A program made the position numbers and the translations under genes. A stretch of 64,000 bases of DNA, taken from positions 5,983,616-6,047,615 of the forward strand of contig CM028333.1 of assembly GCA_016647705.1 (NCBI GenBank). Direction: 5' to 3'. The notes below the pieces were generated by a model. The model searched no databases, was not told the origin of the DNA, and worked only from the letters and a program-made list of their open reading frames with translations. Below are positions 45,480 through 57,204 of the stretch, piece after piece; position 1 is the stretch's first letter, and every line of letters starts with the position of its first letter. This DNA comes from Eucommia ulmoides (taxonomy: Eukaryota; Streptophyta; Magnoliopsida; Garryales; Eucommiaceae).

Positions 45480-47055
45480 AACAACATGGCAAACGACACA
45501 CACAAAAAACCAAAACAGAAACAGAAACAGGGAACAGAAACAGAAACAAAAACAAAAACAGGGAACACAACATAAATCAACTAAACAGAAATCTGAGTTC
45601 ACAACAAACGATAAATAGTTTTGTATTTAAAAAAACAAACACATTTAGGATAAAAAACAAAAACAAAGAACAAAAACAGGATCAGAAACAAAAAAACAGA
45701 AACAGAAATAGGGAACAAAAACAGGGAACAGAGCATAACCAGGAACATTAACCATTTGATATCGAACGGGAATAACGTTAGCATGTTTGTTTCCATATTT
45801 CAACATCCAAAACATAATATTGAGCTTGTACCTGCACATAGCCAGTATCAAAAGTTTGTTCCCATATTTTTGCAAAATCCATCACAAATTCACAATACTC
45901 TTACCTACAAAACTTATAGCAAAGTGTTTCGATTTAAACATAAAATGGTAAAAAAATAATTATCCTATTAAAGATCTAATTTTTAAGGGAATTTCTTATA
46001 AACAATAAAAAAAAAATTATTAGCTTAGTAATATTACTAACTGAAATCATTTAGGAATGATTGTAAAATCTACTGAGATTTGTTTAAGAATGTTTCCAAA
46101 TCTAGATTTTTGAATAATTAATTGTTAAAAAAAATTTAGAATGATGCTACCGCTAAAAAAGTGAAATGATTTTGCAGCTAAAAAACCCTATAGGAGCAAA
46201 TGCAACTATATAAATATAGAAGTATATAAAAAAACACAACTGAAGTATCATATCTCGCACCTGATCAGGAAGTAAACTGTGAAGAGAGCTCCCAATCTCA
46301 ATTCAAAATATCATAATCTCGATGGCTGCAGAGTAGTAAAATTAGAGACAATATTGACATTAAACCATAGATTCATAGATGAGGAATCAATAAAATATAT
46401 TAACCCTATATATTTCTATTATGTTCCCTGAATTTTAGAACAAAATTATGAAAACAGAAGAACATTGTTCCAGATTTCTATTTATATTCCAACTCTTTGA
46501 GAACAATAACATAAATCTGGGAACCAAAAACACCAAACAAAGGTCGACCTAATCTCAACTTAAGGTGAAAAAGTTATATGCACAAACCTGTGGTGCTGCT
46601 TCAAATACACGAAACTGCTTGTTAAGAATAGAAATAAGAACAACAACAGCAACATAATAGAAACAGGAACAGGACAGAAACCGGAACGGAAATAGGAACA
46701 GGTATATATCTCTAAAAAATAATTCCAAAAAGTATAAATATAACTAAATACATTTTCAATTTCTAAAAAACACAAATATAAACATTTCTAAAATTTAAAA
46801 AAGTATAAATATAATAAAAAAACACAAACACAAACACAAACTATTTCTAATTTTTGTTAGCCTAAATATAAATATAAACAGAAATTAAAATAGAAATAGA
46901 ATATAGAAATGAACACAACAGGAACAACATGAACAGAGAACATAAACACAAATAGGAACATAACAGAAATAGGAACAGGAACAGAACAGAAATAGGAACA
47001 GAACAGAAACAGTAACATGAACACGAACAGGAATAGGAACAGGGAAACACAATTC
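45480..47055. repeat. (GAACAG/AAACAG)n degenerate microsatellite
   Basis: Clusters of GGAACAGAAACAG-type hexamers lie at 45510-45740, 46620-46710 and 46900-47050, with another at 49260-49425. Val/Phe/Cys/Ser-rich minus-strand frames over them are artefacts. Confidence 0.8.
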
Positions 47056-50011
47056 TAGAAAAGAGAAATTAGTACACATATAATTTATGTTTTGAATCAT
47101 ATATCCACATATGGTGGCAGTAATGAAGAAAAATTGACATTCTTAACTATAACGCAAATTTTCAGATCAAAATTTTGCGAACAAAACAGAATTGTTACCG
47201 AATTTCTATTTCTGTTCCACATTTTATGGGAACAGGAATAATAAACAAAACCACCTAACACTCCATGCACACATGATTTGCCTCATAAACTTACTGATGA
47301 TGCAAAAGTACGGCATGAATGTCGAGATTCCTATCATTCATGCATATAGCTTTCTTTCAACCTGCAAGAATGAACTTATCTACAAGAATAAAATGTCTGT
47401 TAGAGTCAAATTTTAAGCACTCACCCTTGGTTCAAAATAAATCATATTGCTTCATTACAATACTATAAAGAAAAATATGTTCAAACACTCCAAACAATCA
47501 AGAAGACATGGAAAGTAACAAAAAAAAAATAAAATCAAAATATTAGTTCAATACATCCACCATTACATTCAATTGAAATATAGATTATAAAGACTTTAAA
47601 ATAGTATCCTCTCCTTTAAAAATAATGGATGTCACTTCTCAAGATTCAATAGACTATTGCCAAAATAATTATACTAATCAATTACTGCACACTGACACTA
47701 ATCAATTAGATAGAATAGAAAATGCCTTAGATCCAAAACAAAAGTGAATTCTCCCAAATTTATGTTTCTGCTCCAAGTTTTCTAGGAAGAAAAACTCAAA
47801 CATTGTCGCTGCATAGATTAAATTATTAGTAGATTTATAAGTTATTAGTATATCTATATAATGAAAAAAATACAACTATATGAAAAAATACATCAGTTTT
47901 TCAGGAAAGTAGAATACCTAGGAGTTCGCTGATGGCATTTAAACCATGGCGCCAACACGGGTGTCCCATAGCTGGAAGTCCAAGCTTCAGTCCACTTCAT
48001 TAACCTAATTTGAATTGAAAAATAAAACAATGTAACATAAAATAGTTCTTGATGCTTCGTGTATGATTTATTTTCAATTTATTTTTTTCCAGCATAAGAG
48101 GTAAATCATACCTTAAAGCCATTCAAGTTGATTTGAATCCACCTCGATGCAACTGTATGGTTTCAGGAAATTGAAGAAGGAAATTAAGCGCTTGTCACCT
48201 TCAAATCAAACAATTGAAACAATAGAATCTAAGTCGAAGCAAGAACAGTTGTACCTAGAAACTACACTCATAGGATTCAAAAAACAGAAACAAAAATAGA
48301 TTTTTTTTTGCAAACTGTATCATTCTAACAAAACCTCACAAAATTTAAAAAAAAAAATGAAACAAACACTATCAAATTAGTGAGAAGACTGAAATTATGG
48401 TTGAACTTACCAAAATTAGAATTGAGGTCCCATCCTTCCGCCTCAGATAGTAACAACACCAATCCGATTGAGTTCAATACTGATTTCTTATTAAAGATAT
48501 AAACAATAAAAAATAAAAAATAAAAATTAATCAAATAATTACTTTTTATCAACTAAACTCAATCAAACCAAAACCAACAATGTACATTTTCTATTAAAAA
48601 ACATCACATATTAGAAAATTACCAATCAATGCAGTCCAATAGTGAAAATAGAAATCCACAACTAACAGGACTCGAATAGATATGGAAAAGCTAATTCAAC
48701 ATCTTGACGCAATCCGCGAACTTACCAGACTGGAACAACAGAGCGGCCTCTTTCGCGAGCCCAGTAGTGAAATACACTACTGTAAACTGAAACACTAATT
48801 AGGATATTTGGGTAAATTATGGTGAACATACCTGAATGGAGAAATTAGGCGTCGAACAATGTCGCGAAATTTTAGAACAGAGACACTAATGTAAACAGAA
48901 ACAATAATGTAAATTAGGGGAAATATGGGTTGAACCTGAAATTTCTGAGATGTGGGAGAGAAATATTGAAGCAACCTGTTCAATAAGAGAGAGGAATGGC
49001 GATCAACCACCGCACAATCGATTGCCAGGGCCAAACACCGATCAATCACGACCGAGCGTCACCATTCAAACCATCGCTGAGCTGCTCGCTGTGCTTACCA
49101 AGTTCTCATGTTGTCGTTAGGGTTCTGCGCTTTTGCCGCATCGTTGAAGAGCAAGCAACCAGTAGTAGTGCAAGAAGCCGAAAGGAACTACATTTTCGAT
49201 TCAAAGAAGCCGAAAGGAACTACATTGTATCAGTTCTTTACCATGCACATTGAAGCTTGGTAAAGAACAAAAGCAGGATTGAAAACAAAAAAAGAAACAG
49301 AAACAGAGAGCATGAACAAAAACAGAAACAGGGAACAAAAACATGAATGGAAACAGAGACGGAAACAGAAACAGGGAACAAAAACAGAAATAGAAACAGG
49401 GAATAGGAACAGAACAGAAACAAATGCAAATTTAATCTGATTCGAAATTTGGTTCCCTCCCTCCTCGCTAGCTTGTTTCTATTTCATCTGATTCTACAAT
49501 CGAACAAAACAAATATAAATTAAAAGAGTAGAAATATGACAACAGAATAGAAACAATTGGCCAAACAAACACAACAACACAACACTATTCTCAGGTAGAA
49601 AACAAACACAACAGCACAACACTGTTCTCAGGTAGCATTTGATCATATAATATTAGACACTCTATTTGAACAGAAATCTGGAGGACACTCTATTTGAACA
49701 GAAATTTGGTTAAGAATTTGAAAATGATTTGAACAAAAAACAAAATTTATAACCGTTGTGTTTTGAACATGATCTGAAAGCCAAAATTCTCTACAAAGTT
49801 GTTCTTGGAAAAAAAAAAGCTATTGAACATGATCTGAAATCAGTAACATGATTTGAACTATGGTTAAGAATTTGATTATGATTTGAACATGATCTGAAAG
49901 CCAATCCATTATTCGCGGAACAAAAAACAGTAAAAAACCAAAAAACAGAAACTAACCTTGCCAAAATTCTCTACAATAGGTAGCAAAACAAACAAAAAAC
50001 AGAAACTAACA

Positions 50012-50880
50012 TTTGCTTCCAGTTTTTTGGGAACATAAACAGAAATCTGGGAACCAAATCAAACTCGACATGGAACATAAATAGTAAACATGACTAAATC
50101 AAACTCGACATGGATAAAATTCTCTACAATCGGCACCAAATCAAACTCGACGTGGCTAGAAACAGTAACATGATTTGAACTATGGTTAAGAATTTGATCA
50201 CGATTTGAACAAAAAATAGTAAAAAAACAAAAAACAAAAACTAACTTTGCCAAAATTCTCTACAATCGGCAGCAAAACAAACAAAAAATAGAAACTAACC
50301 TTTGCTTCCAGTTTTCTGGGAACATAAACAGAAATCTGGGAACCAAATCAAACTCGACATGGAACAGAAACAGTAAACATGACCAAATCAAACTTGACAT
50401 GGCCAAAATTCTCTACAATCGGCACCAAATCAAACTCGACATGGCCAGAAACAGTAACATGATTTGAACTATGATTAAGAATTTAATCATGATTTGAACA
50501 AAAAATAGTAAAAAAATAAAAAACAGAAGCTAACCTTTGCTTCCAGTTTTCTGGGAACATAAACAGAAATCTGGGAACCAAATCAAACTGGACATGGACT
50601 AGAAACAGTGAACATGACCAAATCAAACTCGACATGTCCAAAATTCTCTATAATCGGCACCAAATCAAACTCGACATGGTCAGAAACAGTAACATGATTT
50701 GAACTATGGTTAAGAATTTGATCATGATTTGAACAAAAAACAGTAAAAAAACAAAAAAACAGAAACTAACTTTGCCAAAATTCTCTACAATCGGCAGCAA
50801 AACAAACAAAAAACAGAAACTAACCTTTGCTTCCAGTTTTCTGGGAACATAAACAGAAATTTGGGAACCAAAGCTTCCAC
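50012..50880. repeat. 290-bp tandem repeat, about four copies
   Basis: The word TTTGCTTCCAGTTTTCTGGG recurs at 50012, 50301, 50536 and 50826, that is at spacings of 289, 235 and 290. Each unit also holds AATCAAACTCGACATGG two or three times (a nested period of about 65 bp), CCAAAATTCTCTACAATCGG and TGATTTGAACTATGGTTAAG. The third unit lacks a 55-bp segment. Copies are over 90% identical, so the amplification is recent. Confidence 0.88.
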
Positions 50881-51800
50881 CACTCCAAGAAGCTGTTCTT
50901 TGTGAATGAGATGAAAGCGAGCTACTGCCTCTTTTTATCCCTTTGTTTGAGATGAATTCCTAGAACGAATTAAAGAAAAGAGATCACACTCATTTAAAGC
51001 AACTGTTAGCTCAATAAAACAAAATACACGACACTAATAAGGTGACTACAAAAAAAAGTGTTGAAACAATGCGTATACAATATGCATAAACTACCGTCAA
51101 ATAGAAGAAAATAATAAGGTGCTAAAGAAAACCATTACCTTCATCCTACGTAGACCAGCAGACACGATTAATCGAAAAAAGAAAAAAAAAAGAACCAAGC
51201 ATAGCAAATCTCGCAAGAAATGAATAAAGACTGATATATAATTTGTATACAAAATAAAGTAGATTTGCAATCATCGGAGTGGGAGATCGAAGCAAGCAGC
51301 ATAACCAAACCAAATCTGTTTAGGTATTACCCTTTTCAAACAAAATTAAACCCAAATCGAACAAAATCAAACCCAAATAAAAAAAAAGTAAAGCTAAAAA
51401 AATCACACCCATTACCTAATTAACAATCTGAGACCATGAGAATATAATAAGAACTTCATACATACTTGTAAACACAAATTCAACAATGTGTTTTTGCAGT
51501 GGATGCTATCACAACAAACAAAATTCACGATTTGTGTTCCCAATTCCATTTGTGTTTGCATTAAATCAGAAACCAAAAAGGTAAGTCAGATTCAACCGAG
51601 AGAGAGGAGAGTACATGTAATAGGGATGAATAGAGAAACGAAACTTTGCGTCGCTGAGAAGCTTGAGATAGAGATTTGTGCATACCTGAGCGGTGATGTC
51701 TGGTGATGGAATAGTGATAACAGCCATGGCCGAGCATGGCAATACCCGACAATGGAGCAGCAAAGACGATCATGGCGGTGGGTGGCGATGCGTGGCGATG

Positions 51801-54057
51801 GAGGAGTTTTGATGAGTGTTAGCCATTCAAAATTTCATGAGTTCGACTAATACAAAAAGTTAGTGAAAGTGAAAATTTTCGATTTTGAATTTTGGATGAA
51901 TTTATTCTGTTACCCTTTCAAATGATAATTTATTATAATGGTAACTAAATTAGGGGGTTTCGTGAGCGTTAACTATTCAAAATTTCACGAGTTTGATAGT
52001 TTAAAAAATGAGCGAAATTGAATTTTTTCGTTGTGCTGTATAGCCTTTGAAAATTTTGTGATTTTGAGTTTCAGATAAATATCTTCTATTACTCCTCAAA
52101 CGATAATTTATTATAATAGTAACTAAATTGGGGGGGTTTTGGGAGTGTTGGCCTTTAAAAAATTCACGAGTTCGATTGTTTCAAAATTAGCGAAATTTGA
52201 ATTTTTCGGTATGTTACAATTTTTGAAAATTTTATAATTTTGAGTTTCGGATGAATTTCTTCTGTTACATTTCAAATTATTATTTATCCGAATGATAATT
52301 AAACCGGAGGATTTTTGTGACTGTTAGCCTTTCAAAATTTCACGAGTTCGACATTTACAAAAAATTAGTGAAATTAGAATTTTTTGGTGTGTTATACAGC
52401 CTTTGGAAATTTCAGGAATTTGAGTTTCGGATAAAAAAATTTCTATTACACTTTCGAATGATGATTTATTTTAATGGTACAAAAAGTAGGGAGTTTCGTG
52501 AGTGTTAATCTTTCAAAATTTCATGAGTTCAACTGTTTCAAAAAATTAGTGAAATTAGAATTTTTCGGTGTGTTATACCCTTTGAAAATTTTAAAATTTC
52601 GAGTTTCGGATGAATTTCTTTGGTTACTCTTTCGAATGGTGATTTATAAAAATGGTAAATAAATTGAGGAGTTTCGTGAGTGTTAACTTTTCAAAATTTC
52701 ATAAGTTAGCCCATTTAAAAAAAATTAGCGAAATAGAGATTTTTCGTTATGTCAGCTTTTAAAATTTTCACAATTTTTAATTTCGAAAGAATTTCTACTG
52801 TTGCCCATTCAAATGATGATATATCAAAATGTTAACTAAATTCAAGCGTTTCATAAGTATTATCCTTTCAAAATTTCACGATTTCGAACATTTAAAAAAT
52901 TAGCAAAATTGGGATTTTTTAATGTGCTTATGGCAAGGAAAATTTTACGATTTTGAGTTTCGAATGTCAATTTATTTTTAGTGATAGTCTTGCAAAATTT
53001 AACGAGTTTGACTGTTTAAAAAAAATAGCGAAATTGGAGTTTTTCGGTGTATTATAACCTTTGAAAATTTTACAATTTTGAGTTTCAAATGAATTTATTC
53101 TGTTACCTTTCAAATCATGATTTATCATAATGGTAACTAAATTAGGGAGTTTCGTGAGTGTTAGCATTTCAAAATTTTCATGAGTTTCGTGAGTGTTGCC
53201 TTTCAAATCATGATTTATTATAATGGTAACTAAATGGGGGAGTTTCGTGAGTGTTAAAATGGTGATTTTTCATAATGGTTACTAAATTGGGGGGTTTTCG
53301 TGAGTGCTTGTCTTTCAAAATTTCACGAGTTCGACTATTTAATTTTTTTGAGAAGTTGAAATTTTTAGGTGTGTTATACTTTGAAAATATCACGTTTTTG
53401 AGTTTCGGATGAATTTATTTTGTTACCCATTCAAATGATTAAAAATCATAATGGTAACTAATTCGGGAGGTTTCGTGACTGTTAGCCTGTCAAAATTCTA
53501 CAAGTTCGACTGTTTAAAAAAATTAGCGAAATTGAGAGTTTTTGGTGTGCTATGTAGCCTTTGAAACAATTTCACGATTATGAGTTTTAGATGAATTGCT
53601 TCTATTGCCCTTTGAAATTATGATTGAGCATACAAAAATCAGGAGGTTTCGTGAGTGTTAGCCTTTCAAAATTTTACATGTTTGAGTGTTTCAAAAATTA
53701 GCGAAATTGAGATTTGTCGATGTGCTACCTTTGAAAATTTCACAATTTTGAGTTTCAGATGAATTTCTTCTATTACCCATTTGAATGATTATTTAGCATA
53801 ATGGTAATAAATAGGGGAGTTTCGTGTGTGTTAACCTTTTAAAATTTAATGAGTTCGATTGGTTAAAAAAATTAGCGAAATTGAGATTTTTTGTTATGCT
53901 ATAGCCTTTAAAAATTTCACAATTTTGGGATTCAGATGAATTTCTACTATTATCCATTAAAATGATGACTTGTTATAATGGTAAATGAATCGGGGGGGTT
54001 TCGTGAGTATTTAACCTTTCAAAATTTCACGAGTTCGACAGTTTAAAAAAATTAGCG
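51801..54057 (+). repeat. 180-bp satellite, block 3
   Basis: Roughly 12-13 monomers, all in the same orientation as blocks 1 and 2, with some partial monomers (near 53170-53290 a shortened unit is repeated). It ends inside the ATTAGCG word where the next LTR begins. Confidence 0.88.
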
Positions 54058-56290
54058 TGTTGATCCCGAGGTTTTGATGGACAATTCAGGATTGATGTTT
54101 TTGGTAGAACTAACGTGTTTGTTAAGTGTTTCAGTTTGAAAGTTCCATTAAAGTTCAAATCATGAAGTAATTATTGAAGATACGGAGATGGACATTAAAG
54201 AGATGAAGAATGTTGAAGATTCTGAAGAAATTAGGTGAAAATACCTCAAACATCTTTTACTCTTAATATATCCCAATTAGGATCACACACACAACAAAAA
54301 TTAATGAGTTATATTTATGTGTATTTAATTTGATAAAATTAAGGTCCTAATTAGTGTTAAATTATTTGCTCCAATGTGAAATTGAAAAATAAAAATTAAC
54401 CTAAGCAAGATTAGTGTTTAAAATTGAATATTAGTGTCAATTGAGTTAATCGAGAAAAGAAATCGGTTAAAGGAATAAAACGTCGAAGTTTGGAGTTAAA
54501 ATAATTTTAGGAAGGAATGTTCCAGCAACGATCAGTCAACCGACGGGATAAAGGTCGATCAACCGACGGGCGTAGGCTCGAAATTGGGAAGTCTCTGAAT
54601 CGATCGGTCAACCAACCAGGAGAGATCGGTCAATTGATGGACCGAAGTGAAACTTTCTGTATCTATTGGTAAACCAACCATAGGGGATCGGTCAACTGAC
54701 CAGGGCTTAAAAATGGCCTAGAAGTACTTCCTTAATCGATCGGTGAACCGACCCTTGGGGGATCGGTTAACCGACTGCTGTTTGAGAAATGACTTGGCTT
54801 GTAATCTGTATCAATCGGTCGACTGATGGTCTGATGATCGGTCAACCGAATGTCTGGTTAGAATTTCGAGGATTTTAATGATTATTCAAATACTAACCGT
54901 TAACTAGCTATTTTTGACATATCTCATTAAGATATTCTTGGAATTTAAACATATTTGAGATATAATATACTTATTTAGATATTCCTATAGATATGGTTCA
55001 TAAAATCGAAGTGTTTTTCAATTTGGTACAGTTAATACTTCCTATTTATTCGATTTGAAATTGAGAATTAATTTGAGAACTTAATTGAGAGATTTTAAAG
55101 CCATATGTGAGTGAATTATACTAGGAATGAATGGTTATTATATATGTGGTTTATAGATGCATTTAAATGTTATATCTTGAGAAAATTAGCCGTTAGAGGA
55201 CTTGTTTCAAAATAGTTTAAATAGACCTGCGAATTTCATATCATAAACAACATATCAATCAAGAACTATCAAAGTTCCTGAGCTTTCTAAGAGTTGTTAT
55301 TCTGAGATATATTCGAGAGATTATTTGTGAGATCAATTGAGTGTGAAGTTCTTGAGTTAAAAGGGCTGATTGTTTTGGCGTCACTGAATTTGTGCTGTCT
55401 TGCTATTCCGATTTCAATCTTTCGGTGTTTTTCTGGTGAGATCTTTCCAAGGTATTATTCTTTATTGTGAATTCATATTACTATCATTGCTTGGTTGATA
55501 AAATCTTAGTAAAATTATTTTTGAACTTTAAAGAGCATAAAAATTCTTTTAAAATAATTTTTGTGATTATTCGATTACGTGCTTAATTCTGTGCTACCTA
55601 CACATATTATAATCAGATATTAAATTCCTTACTTAATTTCTATCATTAGCAATTTCGGTACATTAATTGAGTTTAATTGGTTTGAGGTGGTAGAAGCTCC
55701 GAGTGGGATGATACTCAGTAATTATTTTATAATTGGTGAGTTTGTGTTGATTAGATACAGTTGGGTTGTATCTAATCAAGGTAGCTGGGTTTCAATTTTT
55801 TTCGGAAAAAAGATTGACGTTTGATCTTTACCTAGTGGATAAAAGGATTAGGTTATTCTTTTCCCCTGAAAAGAATTAGGTGTGAATTCTTCCTGAATAG
55901 AGTTTGTGTTTTTGAGCGAATTGGAACGGTTCCATCTTTACCGGTGAAAAAGATACATGGAGTGTTTGTGAGGTTTAATTCTTAGCCTAATAAAAGAATT
56001 AGGTTGTGATTCTTCCTGTAATAGAATTATGTTAGTCTTAAGCTTGAAAAAAGATAGGGTTCTTCTTTAACCTGTGAAAAAAGAATTGTAAAGGTTGATT
56101 CTGAGTCTGTGAAAAGAATCATTGTGAGCGTTTGGTTCCTACCTTTAAAAGAATCTAGGTTTTAGTTGGTGCGAATTTCCGTGGAGCTCGAGGGAGTGGA
56201 TTAGCCAATAGTAACTTGGTGAATCAGGATATATCTTTGTGTTCTGCATTGTTTACATTTTGTTTGGTTGTACATGTAGCCAATAGTAAT
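54058..56290 (+). mobile_element. Second copia-like LTR, truncated at its 3' end
   Basis: It begins TGTTGATCCCGAGGTTTTGA and is collinear with 30854-about 33050: GAACTAACGTG.TTGTTAAGTG, a cluster of ATCGGTCAACCGAC words (54530-54850), GTGGTAGAAGCTCCGAGTGG, repeated 'cctgaaaagaatt' segments and a GATTAGCCAA.AGTA.CTTGGTG end region. About 140 bp of the 3' end are missing and no target duplication is present. Confidence 0.7.
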
Positions 56291-56312
56291 TGTGTCTGTT
56301 CACTTTAAAACT

Positions 56313-57204
56313 AAGGGTAATTTTGTCATTTTGTTTAAATAATTCAAGGGACCTATTTGCAAAATTTTTAAAAATTAGAAGGGTCAAAATGTATTTTTCT
56401 CCAAAATTTTCCTCTACTCCGACGACTCCGACGATGGGGGCGAACTTTCAACGTCTTTTCTCTCTCTTTTTCTTCTGGGTACCAACCACCCCCAACCCAA
56501 CCATCCAATGTCGCCGACCACCCCCAACTCAACCATCCAACGTCGCCGACCACCCCCAACTCAACCATCCACACCGGCCACTCCAAACATCACGCACATA
56601 CATATACATATACATAGGAACTAGGGTTTCGATTTCGATTTTGAAATCGAAATCGAAACGGAAAAGACAGAGAAGATGGAGAAGACGACGAAGACGTAAG
56701 GGTTTCGAAATCGAAACCCAATTTCGATTTCGACATCGAACGTGACGGCGAAGACGGAGAAGAAGACGAAGACGACGGCGAAGACGATGAAGACGAACGT
56801 GAGGGTTTCGATTTCGATTTTGAAATCAAAACCCAGTTTCAAAATCGATTTCAAAATCGAAATCGAAATGGAGAGGACGACGAAATGGACGGCGAAGACG
56901 GCGCCAATGAGGGAGAGCAAGCGAAGAAGATGAGATATATTGAAAAAAATACACTTATAGCTCTTTAAGTTTTTGAATAGTATTAAAATAGTCCTTACTC
57001 AATTTTTTAAGGGTATAAATGTCATTTCATACTTTTTAACAGATTTCCATTGACTTCCGTCCATTGACTGCTAGATTTAATGGAAAATGTAACCGTGACA
57101 CTTAAGTCCAAGACCACAGGGGAGGTAAGTGGCGATGTTTAAACCACAAGGGGGTAAAGTGCAAATGGGCCAAACCACAAGGGGGTAAAGTGTAATTAAC
57201 CCTT
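56313..57204. mobile_element. Unclassified insertion with GAAGACGAC-rich core
   Basis: The left edge AAGGGTAATTTTGTC and the reverse complement of the right edge, AAGGGTTAATTACACTTTACC, look like weak inverted ends. The right part has CCACAAGGGGGTAAAGTG twice, a motif common in plant DNA transposons. The core (56600-56930) repeats AGGGTTTCGATTTCGATTTT and its complement with GAAGACGACGAAGACG runs. Glu/Lys- or Ser-rich frames over it are low-complexity artefacts. Confidence 0.4.

Larger units (their letters stand above)
45285..51800 (-). mobile_element. Probable Helitron (minus strand), no replicase seen
   Basis: On the minus strand the sequence ends with a GC hairpin (CCCGTGCC TTCA GGCAGGG, plus positions 45297-45315), then TTATACA and CTAG (45285-45288), followed by host T. 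A hairpin shortly before a CTRR terminus next to T is the Helitron 3' signature. The other end is not certain; satellite DNA resumes near 51801, while the left flank is LTR, so a deletion or rearrangement has occurred. The interior lacks any Rep/helicase reading frame and is rich in AACAGA/GAACAG words. It contains a duplicated 60-bp segment (about 45388-45445 and 49454-49510, sharing CGCTAGCTTGT and ATTCTACAAT). The superfamily is inference from one terminus. Confidence 0.45.

Noticed and set aside
50012-50880. Possible CRISPR-like or telomere-like array
   Set aside because: The repeats are long, contiguous and without unique spacers, and the genome is a plant nuclear one.
56290-56933. Acidic, basic and Ser-rich frames on both strands
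   Set aside because: Low-complexity triplet runs open all frames at once.
56313-57204. Treating this insertion as the missing 3' end of the copia-like LTR
   Set aside because: It shares no sequence with the end of the sister LTR at 33050-33197 and has its own end-like motifs.
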